This document shows positions 17,906 through 25,664 of a DNA stretch of 64,000 nt, piece by piece. Source of the stretch: Roseateles noduli (GTDB taxonomy: Bacteria > Pseudomonadota > Gammaproteobacteria > Burkholderiales > Burkholderiaceae_C); the NCBI GenBank assembly GCA_002205125.1, contig NIOE01000010.1, forward strand, positions 62,001-126,000, in the 5' to 3' direction. The first letter of the stretch is position 1; every line of letters starts with the position of its first letter. The notes beneath the pieces were generated by a model. The model was not told the DNA's origin. It did no database searches and was given only the letters and a program-made list of their open reading frames with translations. The position numbers and the translations under genes were made by a program.

Positions 17906-18517
17906 GTGAGCGGTCGATTCATCACCTTCGAAGGCATCGACGGGGCGGGCAAGTCCACCCACATCGAGTCCGTCGCCCAACACCTGCGCCAGCGCGGCGC
18001 CGAACTGGTCCAGACCCGCGAGCCTGGCGGCACGCCGCTGGCCGAGTCGCTGCGCGGGCTGTTCCTGCACCAGGACATGGACGGACTGACCGAGGCGCTG
18101 CTGGTCTTCGCCGCGCGCCGGGATCACGTGCAGCGCGTCATCGCGCCGTCGCTGGCGCTGGGCCAGACGGTGCTGTGCGACCGCTTCACCGACGCGAGCT
18201 TCGCCTACCAGGGCGGCGGTCGCGGCATGGACGTCCAGGTGCTGGCCACGCTGGAGCAGTGGGTGCAGCAGGGGCGTCAGCCGGACCTGACCTTCTGGTT
18301 CGATGTGGATCCCGCCATCGCGGCGCAGCGGCGGGCCCAGGCCCGCGACGCGGACCGGCTCGAGCAACTGGATCTGGATTTCTTCGCCCGGGTGCGGGCC
18401 GGCTACCAGCGTCGGGCCGAGGCCTCGCGGGGACGCATCGTCCGCATCGACGCGGGCGACACGATCGAGGGCGTCGCGGGCCAGATCCGCGCCGAGCTGG
18501 AGCGCCGCGGATGGTGA
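17906..18517 (+). CDS. tmk: Thymidylate kinase
   Basis: Phosphorylates dTMP to dTDP with ATP, in the DNA precursor pathway. The 203-residue protein has the P-loop FEGIDGAGKST (8-18), the DR motif CDRFTDASFAYQGGGRG near 90-105 and a lid region with RDADRLEQLD. The start is GTG, chosen because ATG alternatives would cut the first strand and GAGAGAG lies just upstream. The end overlaps holB by 7 nt, indicating coupled translation. Confidence 0.95.
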   Translation: MSGRFITFEGIDGAGKSTHIESVAQHLRQRGAELVQTREPGGTPLAESLRGLFLHQDMDGLTEALLVFAARRDHVQRVIAPSLALGQTVLCDRFTDASFAYQGGGRGMDVQVLATLEQWVQQGRQPDLTFWFDVDPAIAAQRRAQARDADRLEQLDLDFFARVRAGYQRRAEASRGRIVRIDAGDTIEGVAGQIRAELERRGW

Positions 18518-19575
18518 CCGATGCTTCGTCGAACGCCGACGGGGCGGCGGCGCTGGCCGAGGGCGGCCAGCTTCCGCTGCCCTGGCTGGCCGGGCCGCTG
18601 CACCAGGCGCTGACGCAGGGTCGCAGCCACGCGATGCTGCTGCAGGGGCCGGCGGGTGTCGGCCAGTTCGACCTGGCGCTGCTGCTGGCGCAGGCCTGGC
18701 TCTGCGAGGCCAGAACCTCGACCGACCAGCCGGGCTGCGGCCGCTGCCCGAGCTGCCACCTGCTGCGCTCGCGCTCGCACCCCGACTTCCAGGTCCTGCT
18801 GCCCGAAGCGTTGCGCGAGGCCCTGGGCTTCGGCGCGATGGAGGCGGAGGGCGAGGGCGCTGCCTCGGCCAAGGCCAGCAAGACCAAGCCCAGCCGCGAG
18901 ATCAAGATCGAGGCCGTGCGCCAGACGCTGGCCTTTTCGCAGGTCAGCGCGGCGCGGGGCAAGGCCAAGGTGGTCGTGGTCTATCCGGCGGAGGCCCTGA
19001 ACACGGTGGCCGCCAACGCGCTGCTGAAGACGCTGGAAGAACCGGCCGGCCTGCTGCGTTTCGTGCTGGCGAGCGCCGCGCCCCAGCAGCTGCTGCCGAC
19101 CATCCGCAGTCGCTGCCAGCCCTTGCAGATGGCCTTGCCCGCGCGCGACGCGGCACTGGCCTGGCTGACCGGGCAGGGCGTCGACCAGGCGGGCGTCCTG
19201 CTGGACGCCACCGGCGGCCGGCCTCAGGAGGCGTTGCAATGGAGCGAGGAGGGCATCGCCGCCAAGACCTGGCTGGAGTTGCCGCGGCGGATCGCCAAGG
19301 GCGAGGCCGTGGCGCTGACCGAATGGCCGGTGCCGCGCGCGATCGCCGCGATGCAGCGGCTGGTGCACGACCTGATGCGCATTGCGCACGGCGCCGGGCC
19401 GGCCTACTTCCCGCGCGACGCGCTGCCCAAGCTGCCGGCGGTGCGGACCGCGCTGGACCAATGGGCGAAGACGCTGCAGCAGGCGGCGCGGCACGCCGAC
19501 CACCCGCTCAACGCCGGGCTGCTGATGGAATCGCTGGTGGCCCAGGGGCAGCAGGCGATGCGCCCGGCGCGCTGA
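18511..19575 (+). CDS. holB: DNA polymerase III subunit delta'
   Basis: Clamp-loader subunit of the replicative polymerase. The 354-residue protein has a degenerate Walker A (GPAGVGQFDLA, no Lys-Ser/Thr), as expected for delta', which does not hydrolyse ATP. A zinc-binding region CGRCPSCHLLRSRSHPDF follows, then the clamp-loader blocks VVVVYPAEALNTVAANALLKTLEEP and LPTIRSRCQPL. A charged insertion (about 110-130, EGEGAASAKASKTK) sits between zinc module and the next block. It is coupled to tmk and followed by pilZ and tatD. Confidence 0.93.
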   Translation: MVTDASSNADGAAALAEGGQLPLPWLAGPLHQALTQGRSHAMLLQGPAGVGQFDLALLLAQAWLCEARTSTDQPGCGRCPSCHLLRSRSHPDFQVLLPEALREALGFGAMEAEGEGAASAKASKTKPSREIKIEAVRQTLAFSQVSAARGKAKVVVVYPAEALNTVAANALLKTLEEPAGLLRFVLASAAPQQLLPTIRSRCQPLQMALPARDAALAWLTGQGVDQAGVLLDATGGRPQEALQWSEEGIAAKTWLELPRRIAKGEAVALTEWPVPRAIAAMQRLVHDLMRIAHGAGPAYFPRDALPKLPAVRTALDQWAKTLQQAARHADHPLNAGLLMESLVAQGQQAMRPAR

Positions 19576-19631
19576 TCAGACCGTTGGCGGAACTGCTGCT
19601 AGAACCGCTGGTCGATCTGCTGAAACTGGTA

Positions 19632-19669
19632 ACCAAGTCTGACCCCCGGGCGCGGCGAGTAGACTTGGT
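19632..19669 (+). repeat. Inverted repeat in the pilZ leader
   Basis: ACCAAGTCT (19632-19640) and AGACTTGGT (19661-19669) are perfect 9-bp arms around a 20-nt spacer, ending 3 nt before the pilZ start codon. In RNA the right arm would pair across the ribosome entry region. No U-tract follows, so it is not a terminator. Confidence 0.5.
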
Positions 19670-19672
19670 GCC

Positions 19673-20086
19673 ATGAGCGAACTCACCCTGAAACCGATGA
19701 GCACCACGCCCCCCGCGTCCGCCCCCGTCCCGGCACCCGCCGGCGGTGCCCGACCCAGCGTGATCCAGCTGGTGTTCAAGGAGAAGGGCGCGCTCTACGC
19801 GGCCTACATCCCGATCTTCTCGGAGGGCGGCGTCTTCGTGCCGACGACGCGCGACTACAAGCTGGGCGAGGACATCTACCTGCTGATGACGCTGCCCGAG
19901 GATCCCAACCGCTACCCGGTCGCCGGCAAGGTCGCCTGGCTGACGCCGGCCAACGCGTCGGGCGGCCGTACGCAGGGCGTCGGCGTGCGTTTCCCCGGCG
20001 ACGAGAAGACCCGGGTGATCAAGCTCAAGATCGAGGAACTGCTGGGCACGGCGATCTCCTCGGCCAAGCCCACGCAGACGATCTGA
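19673..20086 (+). CDS. pilZ: PilZ domain protein (type IV pilus assembly PilZ)
   Basis: A 137-residue PilZ-domain protein in the position, between holB and tatD, that the founding pilus-biogenesis PilZ occupies in many proteobacteria. The domain spans about 28-125, with LYAAYIPIFSEGGVFVPT, YLLMTLPEDPNRYPVAGKVAWL and GVGVRFPGD. The c-di-GMP signature RxxxR and D/NxSxxG is not clear: SEGGVFV stands where NLSxxG would be and no RxxxR precedes it, as in the canonical PilZ, which does not bind c-di-GMP. Role inferred from family and synteny. Confidence 0.85.
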   Translation: MSELTLKPMSTTPPASAPVPAPAGGARPSVIQLVFKEKGALYAAYIPIFSEGGVFVPTTRDYKLGEDIYLLMTLPEDPNRYPVAGKVAWLTPANASGGRTQGVGVRFPGDEKTRVIKLKIEELLGTAISSAKPTQTI

Positions 20087-20151
20087 GATGGCGGAGGTCG
20101 GCGGCCCCGGCCGCCGCAGCGCCCGGCCTTGAGCCGGGCGGAGTTGTTTTC

Positions 20152-20937
20152 ATGTACATCGATTCCCACTGCCACCTGAGCTTCCCCGAACTCAAGTCCC
20201 AGCTCCCCGAGCTGCTCGCCGCCATGGACGCAGCGCAGGTGAGGCAGGCCGTCTGCATCTGCACGACGATGGAGGAGTTCCCGGAAGTCCGCGCCATCGC
20301 CGATGCGCACGGCCAGCTGTTCGCCACCGTCGGCGTCCATCCGGACAGCGACGAGGTGCATGAGCCGAGCGTCGACGAACTGGTTGCCGGTGCCGCGCAT
20401 GCGAAGGTGGTCGCCATCGGCGAGACCGGGCTGGACTACTACCGCCTCAACGGCCGCACCGTCGAGGAGATGGAATGGCAGCGGGAGCGCTTCCGCAACC
20501 ACATCCGCGCCGCGAAACGCACGGCCAAGCCGCTGGTGATCCACACCCGCTCGGCGGCCGAGGACACGCTGCGCCTGATGCGCGAAGAGGACGCCGGCCA
20601 GCCGGGCGGCGTTGTCCACTGCTTCACCGAGACCATGGACGTCGCCAGGGCGGCGCTGGACCAGGGGTTCCACATCTCGTTCTCCGGGATCGTGACCTTC
20701 AAGAACGCGGCCGACCTGCGCGAAGTCGCCAAGATGGTGCCCGCCGACCGCATCCTGATCGAGACCGACAGCCCCTATCTGGCGCCGGTGCCGTATCGCG
20801 GCAAGCTGAACCAGCCGGCGTACGTGCCGCACGTGGCCAAGCTGATCGCGGAAGTCCGCGGCGTGCCGGTCGAGACGCTGGCGGAGCAGTGCACGGCGAA
20901 CACGCGGCGCCTGTTCCGGCTGCCGGAGGCCGCTTGA
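20152..20937 (+). CDS. TatD family metal-dependent hydrolase
   Basis: A 261-residue TatD-type hydrolase/DNase. Metal ligands are recognisable: SHCHLSF near the start (HxH), Glu in AIGETGLDYY, His in LVIHTRSA, His in VVHCFTE and Asp in LIETDSPYLAPVP. The C-terminal NTRRLFRL is typical. It follows pilZ by 65 nt and precedes the ankyrin gene by 2 nt. Substrate is uncertain; E. coli TatD acts as an exonuclease, and other members act on D-aminoacyl-tRNA. Confidence 0.92.
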   Translation: MYIDSHCHLSFPELKSQLPELLAAMDAAQVRQAVCICTTMEEFPEVRAIADAHGQLFATVGVHPDSDEVHEPSVDELVAGAAHAKVVAIGETGLDYYRLNGRTVEEMEWQRERFRNHIRAAKRTAKPLVIHTRSAAEDTLRLMREEDAGQPGGVVHCFTETMDVARAALDQGFHISFSGIVTFKNAADLREVAKMVPADRILIETDSPYLAPVPYRGKLNQPAYVPHVAKLIAEVRGVPVETLAEQCTANTRRLFRLPEAA

Positions 20938-20939
20938 AG

Positions 20940-21704
20940 ATGGCGGCGCGTCCACACGGCCACGGCGGGGTGAAGGCTCGTCGCGCGTTCGCGGCGGGCG
21001 TCGCGCTCGCCGGGCTGGTGCTGATGGCGACGCCGGTCGCGCCGGTCCTGGCGCAGGCGCGCTTCGGCCCGCAGTCGTCGGCGCCGGCCGCTTCCGAGGT
21101 CGCAGCGCCACCTGAACTGCATGTCGCCGCCCGCAACGACCACGCTTCCACGGTGATGAAGCTGCTGCTGGCGGGCGTCGACCCCAACGTCCGCGATGCG
21201 CAGGGCAACACGGCGCTGCATGTGGCGATCCGGGAGGAATCCGGCAAGTCCTTCGAGACCCTGCTGAAGAGCCCCGGTACCGACGTCAGCGCGATCAACC
21301 AGGCCGGCGAGACGCCGCTGATGCTCGCAGCGCTCAAGGGCCAGCTGGACTGGGTCAAGGAGCTCGTGAAGCGCGGCGCCTTCGTCAACGAGCCGGGCTG
21401 GTCGGCCCTGCATTACGCCGCCGCCGGACCGAGCGAGCAGGTCGTGCGCTGGCTGGTGACGCAGGGCGCCGACATCGACGCGCGTTCGGCCAACGGCACG
21501 ACGCCGCTGATGATGGCGGCCGGTTACGGCGGCCTCAGCGGCGCCGAGGTGCTGATCGCGGCCGGCGCGGACGTCACCCTGCGCAACGACCACCAGATGA
21601 CGGCGGCCGACTTCGCCCGTCGCGCCGGCCAGGACGAGATGGCCGAGAAGCTCGACAAGCTGGCCAAGGCGAGGCATCCGTCACGCCCGAGCACGTCGCC
21701 GTGA
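20940..21704 (+). CDS. Exported ankyrin-repeat protein
   Basis: A 254-residue protein with an N-terminal signal peptide (ALAGLVLMATPVAPVLAQA) and about five ankyrin repeats between 60 and 235, for example VDPNVRDAQGNTALHVAIREE, NQAGETPLMLAALKGQLDWV, GWSALHYAAAGPSEQVVRWL and NGTTPLMMAAGYGGLSGAEVL. Such periplasmic ankyrin proteins bind protein partners; the partner here is unknown. The ATG overlaps the end of the tatD region closely (2 nt gap), suggesting one transcript with tatD. Confidence 0.88.
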   Translation: MAARPHGHGGVKARRAFAAGVALAGLVLMATPVAPVLAQARFGPQSSAPAASEVAAPPELHVAARNDHASTVMKLLLAGVDPNVRDAQGNTALHVAIREESGKSFETLLKSPGTDVSAINQAGETPLMLAALKGQLDWVKELVKRGAFVNEPGWSALHYAAAGPSEQVVRWLVTQGADIDARSANGTTPLMMAAGYGGLSGAEVLIAAGADVTLRNDHQMTAADFARRAGQDEMAEKLDKLAKARHPSRPSTSP

Positions 21705-21725
21705 GGCGCCTGCTGGCAACCCCCT

Positions 21726-21743
21726 AGGAATCCGTCTGACAAG
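21726..21743. promoter_or_regulatory. Shared distal element, copy 1
   Basis: AGGAATCCGTCTGACAAG lies 155 nt before the small-gene start at 21881. A near copy, AGGAATCGGCTGACAAG, lies at 22165-22181, 160 nt before the OmpA-like gene. The match in sequence and in distance to the start codon suggests a common control site. Confidence 0.4.
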
Positions 21744-21775
21744 CGGTTTGGTCCGCCGCCCACTGTCGGCGGACC

Positions 21776-21818
21776 GGGTCGGTCCCTACAGTTCATTCCA
21801 TGCCGACACGGTGTCGGC
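21776..21818 (+). promoter_or_regulatory. Leader module copy 1: conserved box plus hairpin
   Basis: The conserved box GTCCCTACAGTTCATTCCAT (21782-21801) is followed at once by the inverted repeat GCCGACACGGTGTCGGC (21802-21818). The same box, one base different, and the same CACGGTG core occur at 23987-24029 before the DUF1328 gene, but with different, compensating stem arms. Confidence 0.6.
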
Positions 21819-21880
21819 GCCGCCCTCAGGCCCTCGCAAGCTGGCCCTTCGGAATCGACTGAATCCCCCTGGAGACCGAC

Positions 21881-22150
21881 ATGCAGACCACGACCCAAGA
21901 GTTCTTCGCCGCCAACCCGTTCGCGATGCTGCTGGATCCCGAGCGTGTCGCCCACGAAGTGGCCGCCTCCGAGCGTCTGTCCCGCCTGCGCAGCCGCGTC
22001 TACCGCCCGCTGGACAAGCCCCTGATCGCGCACGTCGGCGCCGCCGACCAGGCCGCGTTCGACGAGGAAGTCGATGCCGCCGAGCTCTCCGAAGCCGACC
22101 TGCTGCCGCTGGACGACGACTCGTCCGACGGCGTCACGCTGAGCGCGTGA
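21881..22150 (+). CDS. Small acidic protein of unknown function
   Basis: I do not recognise this 89-residue protein. It is soluble, with a helical middle (ERVAHEVAASERLSRLRSRVYRPLDKP) and an acidic C-terminus (DEEVDAAELSEADLLPLDDD). CTGGAGACC precedes the ATG at a good distance. It stands alone between two of the shared regulatory modules, which suggests stress- or growth-phase-controlled expression. Confidence 0.65.
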   Translation: MQTTTQEFFAANPFAMLLDPERVAHEVAASERLSRLRSRVYRPLDKPLIAHVGAADQAAFDEEVDAAELSEADLLPLDDDSSDGVTLSA

Positions 22151-22164
22151 TCGCTGCCGGGGCA

Positions 22165-22204
22165 AGGAATCGGCTGACAAGAGCGGCAAGACGGTTTGTC
22201 AGCC
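22165..22204 (+). promoter_or_regulatory. Shared distal element copy 2, merged with an inverted repeat
   Basis: AGGAATCGGCTGACAAG (22165-22181) matches the element at 21726. In this copy GGCTGACAA (22172-22180) and TTGTCAGCC (22196-22204) form a perfect 9-bp inverted repeat with a 15-nt spacer. There is no U-tract after it, so it is a poor intrinsic terminator for the small gene and may be a binding site. Confidence 0.4.
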
Positions 22205-22324
22205 CAGTCTGACTTCCGCTTCCGACAGCCGACTACACCCGCCGCCCCGCGATCTCCCTAGCATGACGCTCATCAAGGTCGACTTATCGTGTGACCGAGC
22301 CCCACAGCCCTCCTGGAGACTGTC

Positions 22325-23020
22325 ATGCGCCGCCCCCGAGTCCTTTGCGCCCACCCTGCCGACGCTTCTCGCCGCTCCGGCGCCCGCAGCGTCTCCGGCG
22401 CTTCCGTTGAGAGCCGCTGGCGGCTGATGGCCGCGGCCAGCCTGCCGATCCTGGCGATCGGCGTGCTGCTGGCGCTGGGGGGCTGCGCTTCGATGGACAG
22501 TTCCGGCACGACAGGCACCCCCGGCGCCAACGCGCCGGCCGGTGCGACGCCGGGCGCCGCGCCGTCGGTCATCGGCGGCAACCTCTGGACCGCCCAGATG
22601 GAAGAGCGCCGGCAAGCCCTGATCCAGACCGGCACCGGCTCGGGCATCAGTGTTGCCCGTACGGCGGACAACCAGCTCAAGCTCAGCGTTCCCGCCGATG
22701 CGTCCTTCGACATCGGTCGCTCCGAACTCAAGCCGGCGTTGCGGCCGGTGCTCGATGAAGTGAGCCGCAATCTGAACGACACCGTCCGCGTGACCATCGT
22801 CGGACACACCGACAGCTCGGCGGGCGATGCAGTCAACGGGCCGTTGTCGCTGGACCGGGCCGAGGCGGTGCGTGAATACCTGGTCCACCACGGCGTCCGG
22901 CGCGGCCGGTTGCTGGTGGAGGGCCGTGGCGGTCGGCAGCCTGTGGCCAGCAACGCCACTGAGGCCGGGCGGGCCGCCAATCGTCGGATCGAGATTTTCC
23001 TGTCGCAACCCGCGTCCTAA
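22325..23020 (+). CDS. OmpA-like peptidoglycan-associated lipoprotein
   Basis: A 231-residue envelope protein. A lipobox LALGGC lies near residue 54, unusually far in; if translation began at the ATG at 22427 the signal peptide would have the normal 20-residue length, but CCTGGAG sits well before the first ATG. The C-terminal domain (about 125-228) is OmpA-like: FDIGRSELKPALRPVLDEV, VTIVGHTDSSAGDAVNGPLS, RAEAVREYLVHHGV and GRAANRRIEIFL, the pattern that binds diaminopimelate in peptidoglycan. It would tether the outer membrane to the wall. Closest described type is YfiB/Pal-like. Confidence 0.88.
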   Translation: MRRPRVLCAHPADASRRSGARSVSGASVESRWRLMAAASLPILAIGVLLALGGCASMDSSGTTGTPGANAPAGATPGAAPSVIGGNLWTAQMEERRQALIQTGTGSGISVARTADNQLKLSVPADASFDIGRSELKPALRPVLDEVSRNLNDTVRVTIVGHTDSSAGDAVNGPLSLDRAEAVREYLVHHGVRRGRLLVEGRGGRQPVASNATEAGRAANRRIEIFLSQPAS

Positions 23021-23047
23021 GTTGTCATCAAGCACGGGAGTTGAGTC

Positions 23048-23764
23048 ATGAATGCCTTCTGCCCCCGAAACGTCCTCCGCGCCGCGCTGATGCCGGCCGC
23101 TTTATCGCTGGCCTGGCTGGCTTCAATCGCCCAGGCGGCTCCCGCCGTCGATGCGACGCCGACTTCGCTCGACGATCGCGTCGAACTGTCGGGCCGCAGC
23201 CTGGCGGAACGGACGCATCAAGCCTCCTTGCGCGAGGCTTCGTCCGGATCCCGCTATACGGTGACCCAGAGCGCGGCGGAACCGCTGGCCACCGCCAACC
23301 AGTCCGCCGGCGCCGCCGGTTGGTACGGACGGGCGCCGCAGGCCACGCAGACGATGCTGTGGGGCAAGCCCTTGTCGGGCGGCGGCCTGCGGCTGGGGGT
23401 GGGTGTCGAACAGCGCGGTGCCGCCATCGGCGGCGGGTTGTACTCGACGCCGTACCAGAACCTTCGCCCCGGCGCGGCCGGCGATGCCGGTGTCCTGGTC
23501 GGTCTGGCGATGCCGACAGGACCTCGGTCCCATGCCTTCGTCCAGACGCCGCTGCTCGACGCGCAACGCGCGCAGATCGATGACCTCAACGTCCCCGGCC
23601 TCAACAACCGCGAGCGTCAGGTGCGCGTCGGTCTGGCGTTCAACAGCCGCAAGGCGTATGCGGACCTCCGCAAGGGCTTCAAGATGGAGCTCAGCGGGCA
23701 GTCGTCGCTGACCTTCCGCCCGCGCGGCGGACGCGTCGGCGTGACTTTCCAGAAGATCTGGTGA
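23048..23764 (+). CDS. Secreted protein of unknown function, probable outer-membrane beta protein
   Basis: A 238-residue protein with a signal peptide ending ASIAQA-AP. The mature part is Gly-rich with alternating polar and hydrophobic residues (GGGLRLGVGVEQRG, GVLVGLAMPTG, QVRVGLAFNSR, SSLTFRPRGGRVGVTFQKIW), and it ends in an aromatic residue, which is typical of outer-membrane barrels. I do not recognise the family. It lies 27 nt after the OmpA-like gene and probably shares its transcript; a terminator follows. Confidence 0.65.
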   Translation: MNAFCPRNVLRAALMPAALSLAWLASIAQAAPAVDATPTSLDDRVELSGRSLAERTHQASLREASSGSRYTVTQSAAEPLATANQSAGAAGWYGRAPQATQTMLWGKPLSGGGLRLGVGVEQRGAAIGGGLYSTPYQNLRPGAAGDAGVLVGLAMPTGPRSHAFVQTPLLDAQRAQIDDLNVPGLNNRERQVRVGLAFNSRKAYADLRKGFKMELSGQSSLTFRPRGGRVGVTFQKIW

Positions 23765-23800
23765 GACGACGGCCTCAGGGCGCCTCGCCACCCTCACGAA

Positions 23801-23822
23801 AGCCGGCGCCAGCCGGCTTTTT
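23801..23822 (+). terminator. Rho-independent terminator
   Basis: Stem AGCCGGC / GCCGGCT with a four-base loop and a T-run, 36 nt after the stop of the preceding gene. It ends the OmpA-like/secreted-protein transcript. Confidence 0.85.
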
Positions 23823-23924
23823 CGTTGGTGCTTCGTCGCAGCCCCGTCGCTGTCTGGTGGGCGTCTGGAAGTGCCTGGTCGCCGGACAGGCTTCCAGCGC
23901 CCTCAGGCGACCGGTAGGTCCTCT

Positions 23925-23938
23925 CCTACAGCGCGTCG
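23925..23938. promoter_or_regulatory. CCTACAG-type shared motif
   Basis: CCTACAGCGCGTCG occurs here, 105 nt before the DUF1328 start, and identically at 28204-28217, before the small ORF at 28258. The shorter core CCTACAG is also at 28082-28088 and within the leader box at 21785. A shared promoter element is possible; no known sigma-factor consensus was matched. Confidence 0.3.
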
Positions 23939-23986
23939 GTTGCGGCTCCGACGCCCGCTCGCGGTGCGGGACTGCCCGCAGCGCAA

Positions 23987-24029
23987 GGGCCAGTCCCTAA
24001 AGTTCATTCCATCGCGGCACGGTGCCGCG
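23987..24029 (+). promoter_or_regulatory. Leader module copy 2: conserved box plus hairpin
   Basis: Box GTCCCTAAAGTTCATTCCAT (23993-24012) followed by CGCGGCACGGTGCCGCG (24013-24029), ending 13 nt before the DUF1328 start codon. Compared with 21776-21818 the box differs at one base and all five outer stem pairs differ yet remain paired, as expected of a conserved hairpin. Confidence 0.6.
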
Positions 24030-24042
24030 CAGGAGAACCGAG

Positions 24043-24204
24043 ATGCTGCACTACGCCGTCGTCTTTTTCGTCATTGCCTTGATCGCCGCGCTGTTCGGCT
24101 TCGGCGGCATCGCCGCCGGCGCCGCGAGCATCGCGAAGATCCTTTTCTTCGTCTTCGTGATCATGGCCGTCGTCACCTTCGTGATGAGCCTGCTGCGAAA
24201 GTGA
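24043..24204 (+). CDS. DUF1328 family small membrane protein (YtjA-like)
   Basis: A 53-residue protein with two membrane helices ([21 protein letters not shown] and [21 protein letters not shown]), the full pattern of DUF1328/YtjA. Function is unknown; the family is often stress-induced. AGGAGAACCGAG directly before this ATG fixes the start. Expression probably depends on the leader module just upstream. Confidence 0.9.
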   Translation: MLHYAVVFFVIALIAALFGFGGIAAGAASIAKILFFVFVIMAVVTFVMSLLRK

Positions 24205-24266
24205 CGTCGCCGGACCTGTCCGCCGACCGAGTCACTGCCTTCCCCCACAAGAACCAAAGGATGACC

Positions 24267-24815
24267 ATGAACAAGCACGCCACCACCGCCCTGATCGCCG
24301 CCGCCCTGAGCCTGTGCGCCGGCATGGCGAACGCCGCCAACTTCTCGAAGTCGGTCTACGACGGCGCGAAGGACGACATCAAGAAGACCTACAAGGTCGA
24401 CAAGGATGCGTGCGACCAGCTGTCGGGCAACGCCAAGGACATCTGCGTCAAGGAAGCCAAGGGCCGTGAGGACGTGGCGCTGGCCCAGCTCGAATACAAC
24501 TACAGCGGCAACGCCAAGGACGAGGCCAAGCTGATCGAGGCCCGCTACGAAGCGCGCTACGACGTGGCCAAGGAGCGCTGCGACGACCGTTCGGGCGAAG
24601 CCAAGGACGTGTGCCAGCGCGAGGCCAAGACGTCCTACGAGAAGGCCAAGGCCGAGCTCAAGATGAACAAGAAGGTGGCCGCGGCGGTCGATGACGCGGA
24701 GGAAACCCGCGTGAAGGCCGACTACAAGCTGGCTTCCGAAAAGTGCAACACGCTGTCCGGCGATGCCAAGGACGTGTGCGTGAACTCGGCCAAGGCGCGT
24801 TACAACCAGCGCTGA
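24267..24815 (+). CDS. Secreted Cys-repeat protein of unknown function
   Basis: A 182-residue exported protein; signal peptide ends GMANA-AN. The mature chain is Lys/Glu/Ala-rich helix built from related units: CDQLSGNAKDICVKEAK, YNYSGNAKDEAKLIEAR (no Cys), CDDRSGEAKDVCQREAK and CNTLSGDAKDVCVNSAK. Three units carry a Cys pair spaced by ten residues, likely a disulfide staple in each. No named family comes to mind. The ATG at 24267 is preferred over 24261 because AAAGG then has normal spacing. Confidence 0.75.
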   Translation: MNKHATTALIAAALSLCAGMANAANFSKSVYDGAKDDIKKTYKVDKDACDQLSGNAKDICVKEAKGREDVALAQLEYNYSGNAKDEAKLIEARYEARYDVAKERCDDRSGEAKDVCQREAKTSYEKAKAELKMNKKVAAAVDDAEETRVKADYKLASEKCNTLSGDAKDVCVNSAKARYNQR

Positions 24816-24946
24816 TCGGCCGGGGACGATTCAACCCCGGCGGGGGGCGCGTCCGATCCGAGATCGCTCGCGCCTGACGTTGCACCGGCGGATCCAGGCC
24901 CACAACTCGAACATTGCCTGGATCCCCCTGTCGACACCCCAATTGA

Positions 24947-24976
24947 AACGGCGCCCCGCGGGGCGCCGTTTTTCTT
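24947..24976 (+). terminator. Strong hairpin terminator
   Basis: Arms AACGGCGCCCC and GGGGCGCCGTT with a two-base centre, then TTTTC on the plus strand. It lies about 130 nt after the Cys-repeat gene, leaving a long 3' untranslated region in which I see no gene, and faces the convergent minus-strand small genes. Confidence 0.8.
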
Positions 24977-25031
24977 GCGTCCTTGAAGTCGGACAGCGGG
25001 AGTGAGCGGGACGATGCAGGGAAGGGCGTGG

Positions 25032-25250
25032 TCAATGCGTGTCGCCGCCGCTTCCGGGTTCGACGGCGGGGGGGCCCGCGTTGGATGGCTCCGTTGCCGG
25101 CGGCCGGGCCGCGGGCTGGCCCAGGTCGTCGACGGACCAGACGGGACCCGTGAGGATCAGCGCACTTGCCACGGCGGCCAGGATGATGCAGAGGACGGTG
25201 CCGACCACGTGGCCGACATTTCTCGATTGGGTCGGGATTTCATTGATCAC
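25032..25250 (-). CDS. Small single-span membrane protein
   Basis: A 72-residue protein with one membrane helix (VVGTVLCIILAAVASALILTGPVW, about 14-37) and a Pro/Gly-rich tail. No family recognised. Its start overlaps the end of the upstream lipoprotein gene by 11 nt, so the two are probably co-translated. Confidence 0.55.
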   Translation of the reverse strand: MINEIPTQSRNVGHVVGTVLCIILAAVASALILTGPVWSVDDLGQPAARPPATEPSNAGPPAVEPGSGGDTH

Positions 25251-25524
25251 GGGTCGCCTCCATGCCGACGCGGCGGTCGCCTTGTAGGGACTGGTAATAG
25301 GCGATCTCGCCAGCGGTGGCGGCGACCGACCGTGGCGCCTTCACCGGAACGGCTGACACGGCCTGCTGCGTGACAGGCGCGCTCACCGTAGCGGGCGACA
25401 GGTCTGCGCCATCGCAGCCGGTCAGCACGAGCGCGCCGAACAGCAGCGGGGCCGCGCCCATGGACCGTGCGGGGCGGGTCAGCCATCGGGCGGCCAGGCG
25501 GATCAGGAAGGAAGCTGGTTTCAT
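25240..25524 (-). CDS. Small lipoprotein of unknown function
   Basis: A 94-residue predicted lipoprotein: basic N-terminus, hydrophobic core and lipobox VLTGC near residue 37. The mature part (about 57 residues) is Ala/Val/Thr-rich and ends GEIAYYQSLQGDRRVGMEATRDQ-like, charged. Not recognised. Paired with the small membrane protein that overlaps its end. Confidence 0.6.
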   Translation of the reverse strand: MKPASFLIRLAARWLTRPARSMGAAPLLFGALVLTGCDGADLSPATVSAPVTQQAVSAVPVKAPRSVAATAGEIAYYQSLQGDRRVGMEATRDQ

Positions 25525-25664
25525 CGTGGACTCCGTGGACAGGCTTCGGTGTGAAGCGGTGTGCCCATGGTCGGAATCCCGCGCGAAACGGCCTATGGCC
25601 TTTCCTGGTTGCAGTTGCAAACCATCTAGCAGATTGAGGTGGGTTTCCCCACTCAAACAAGGGC

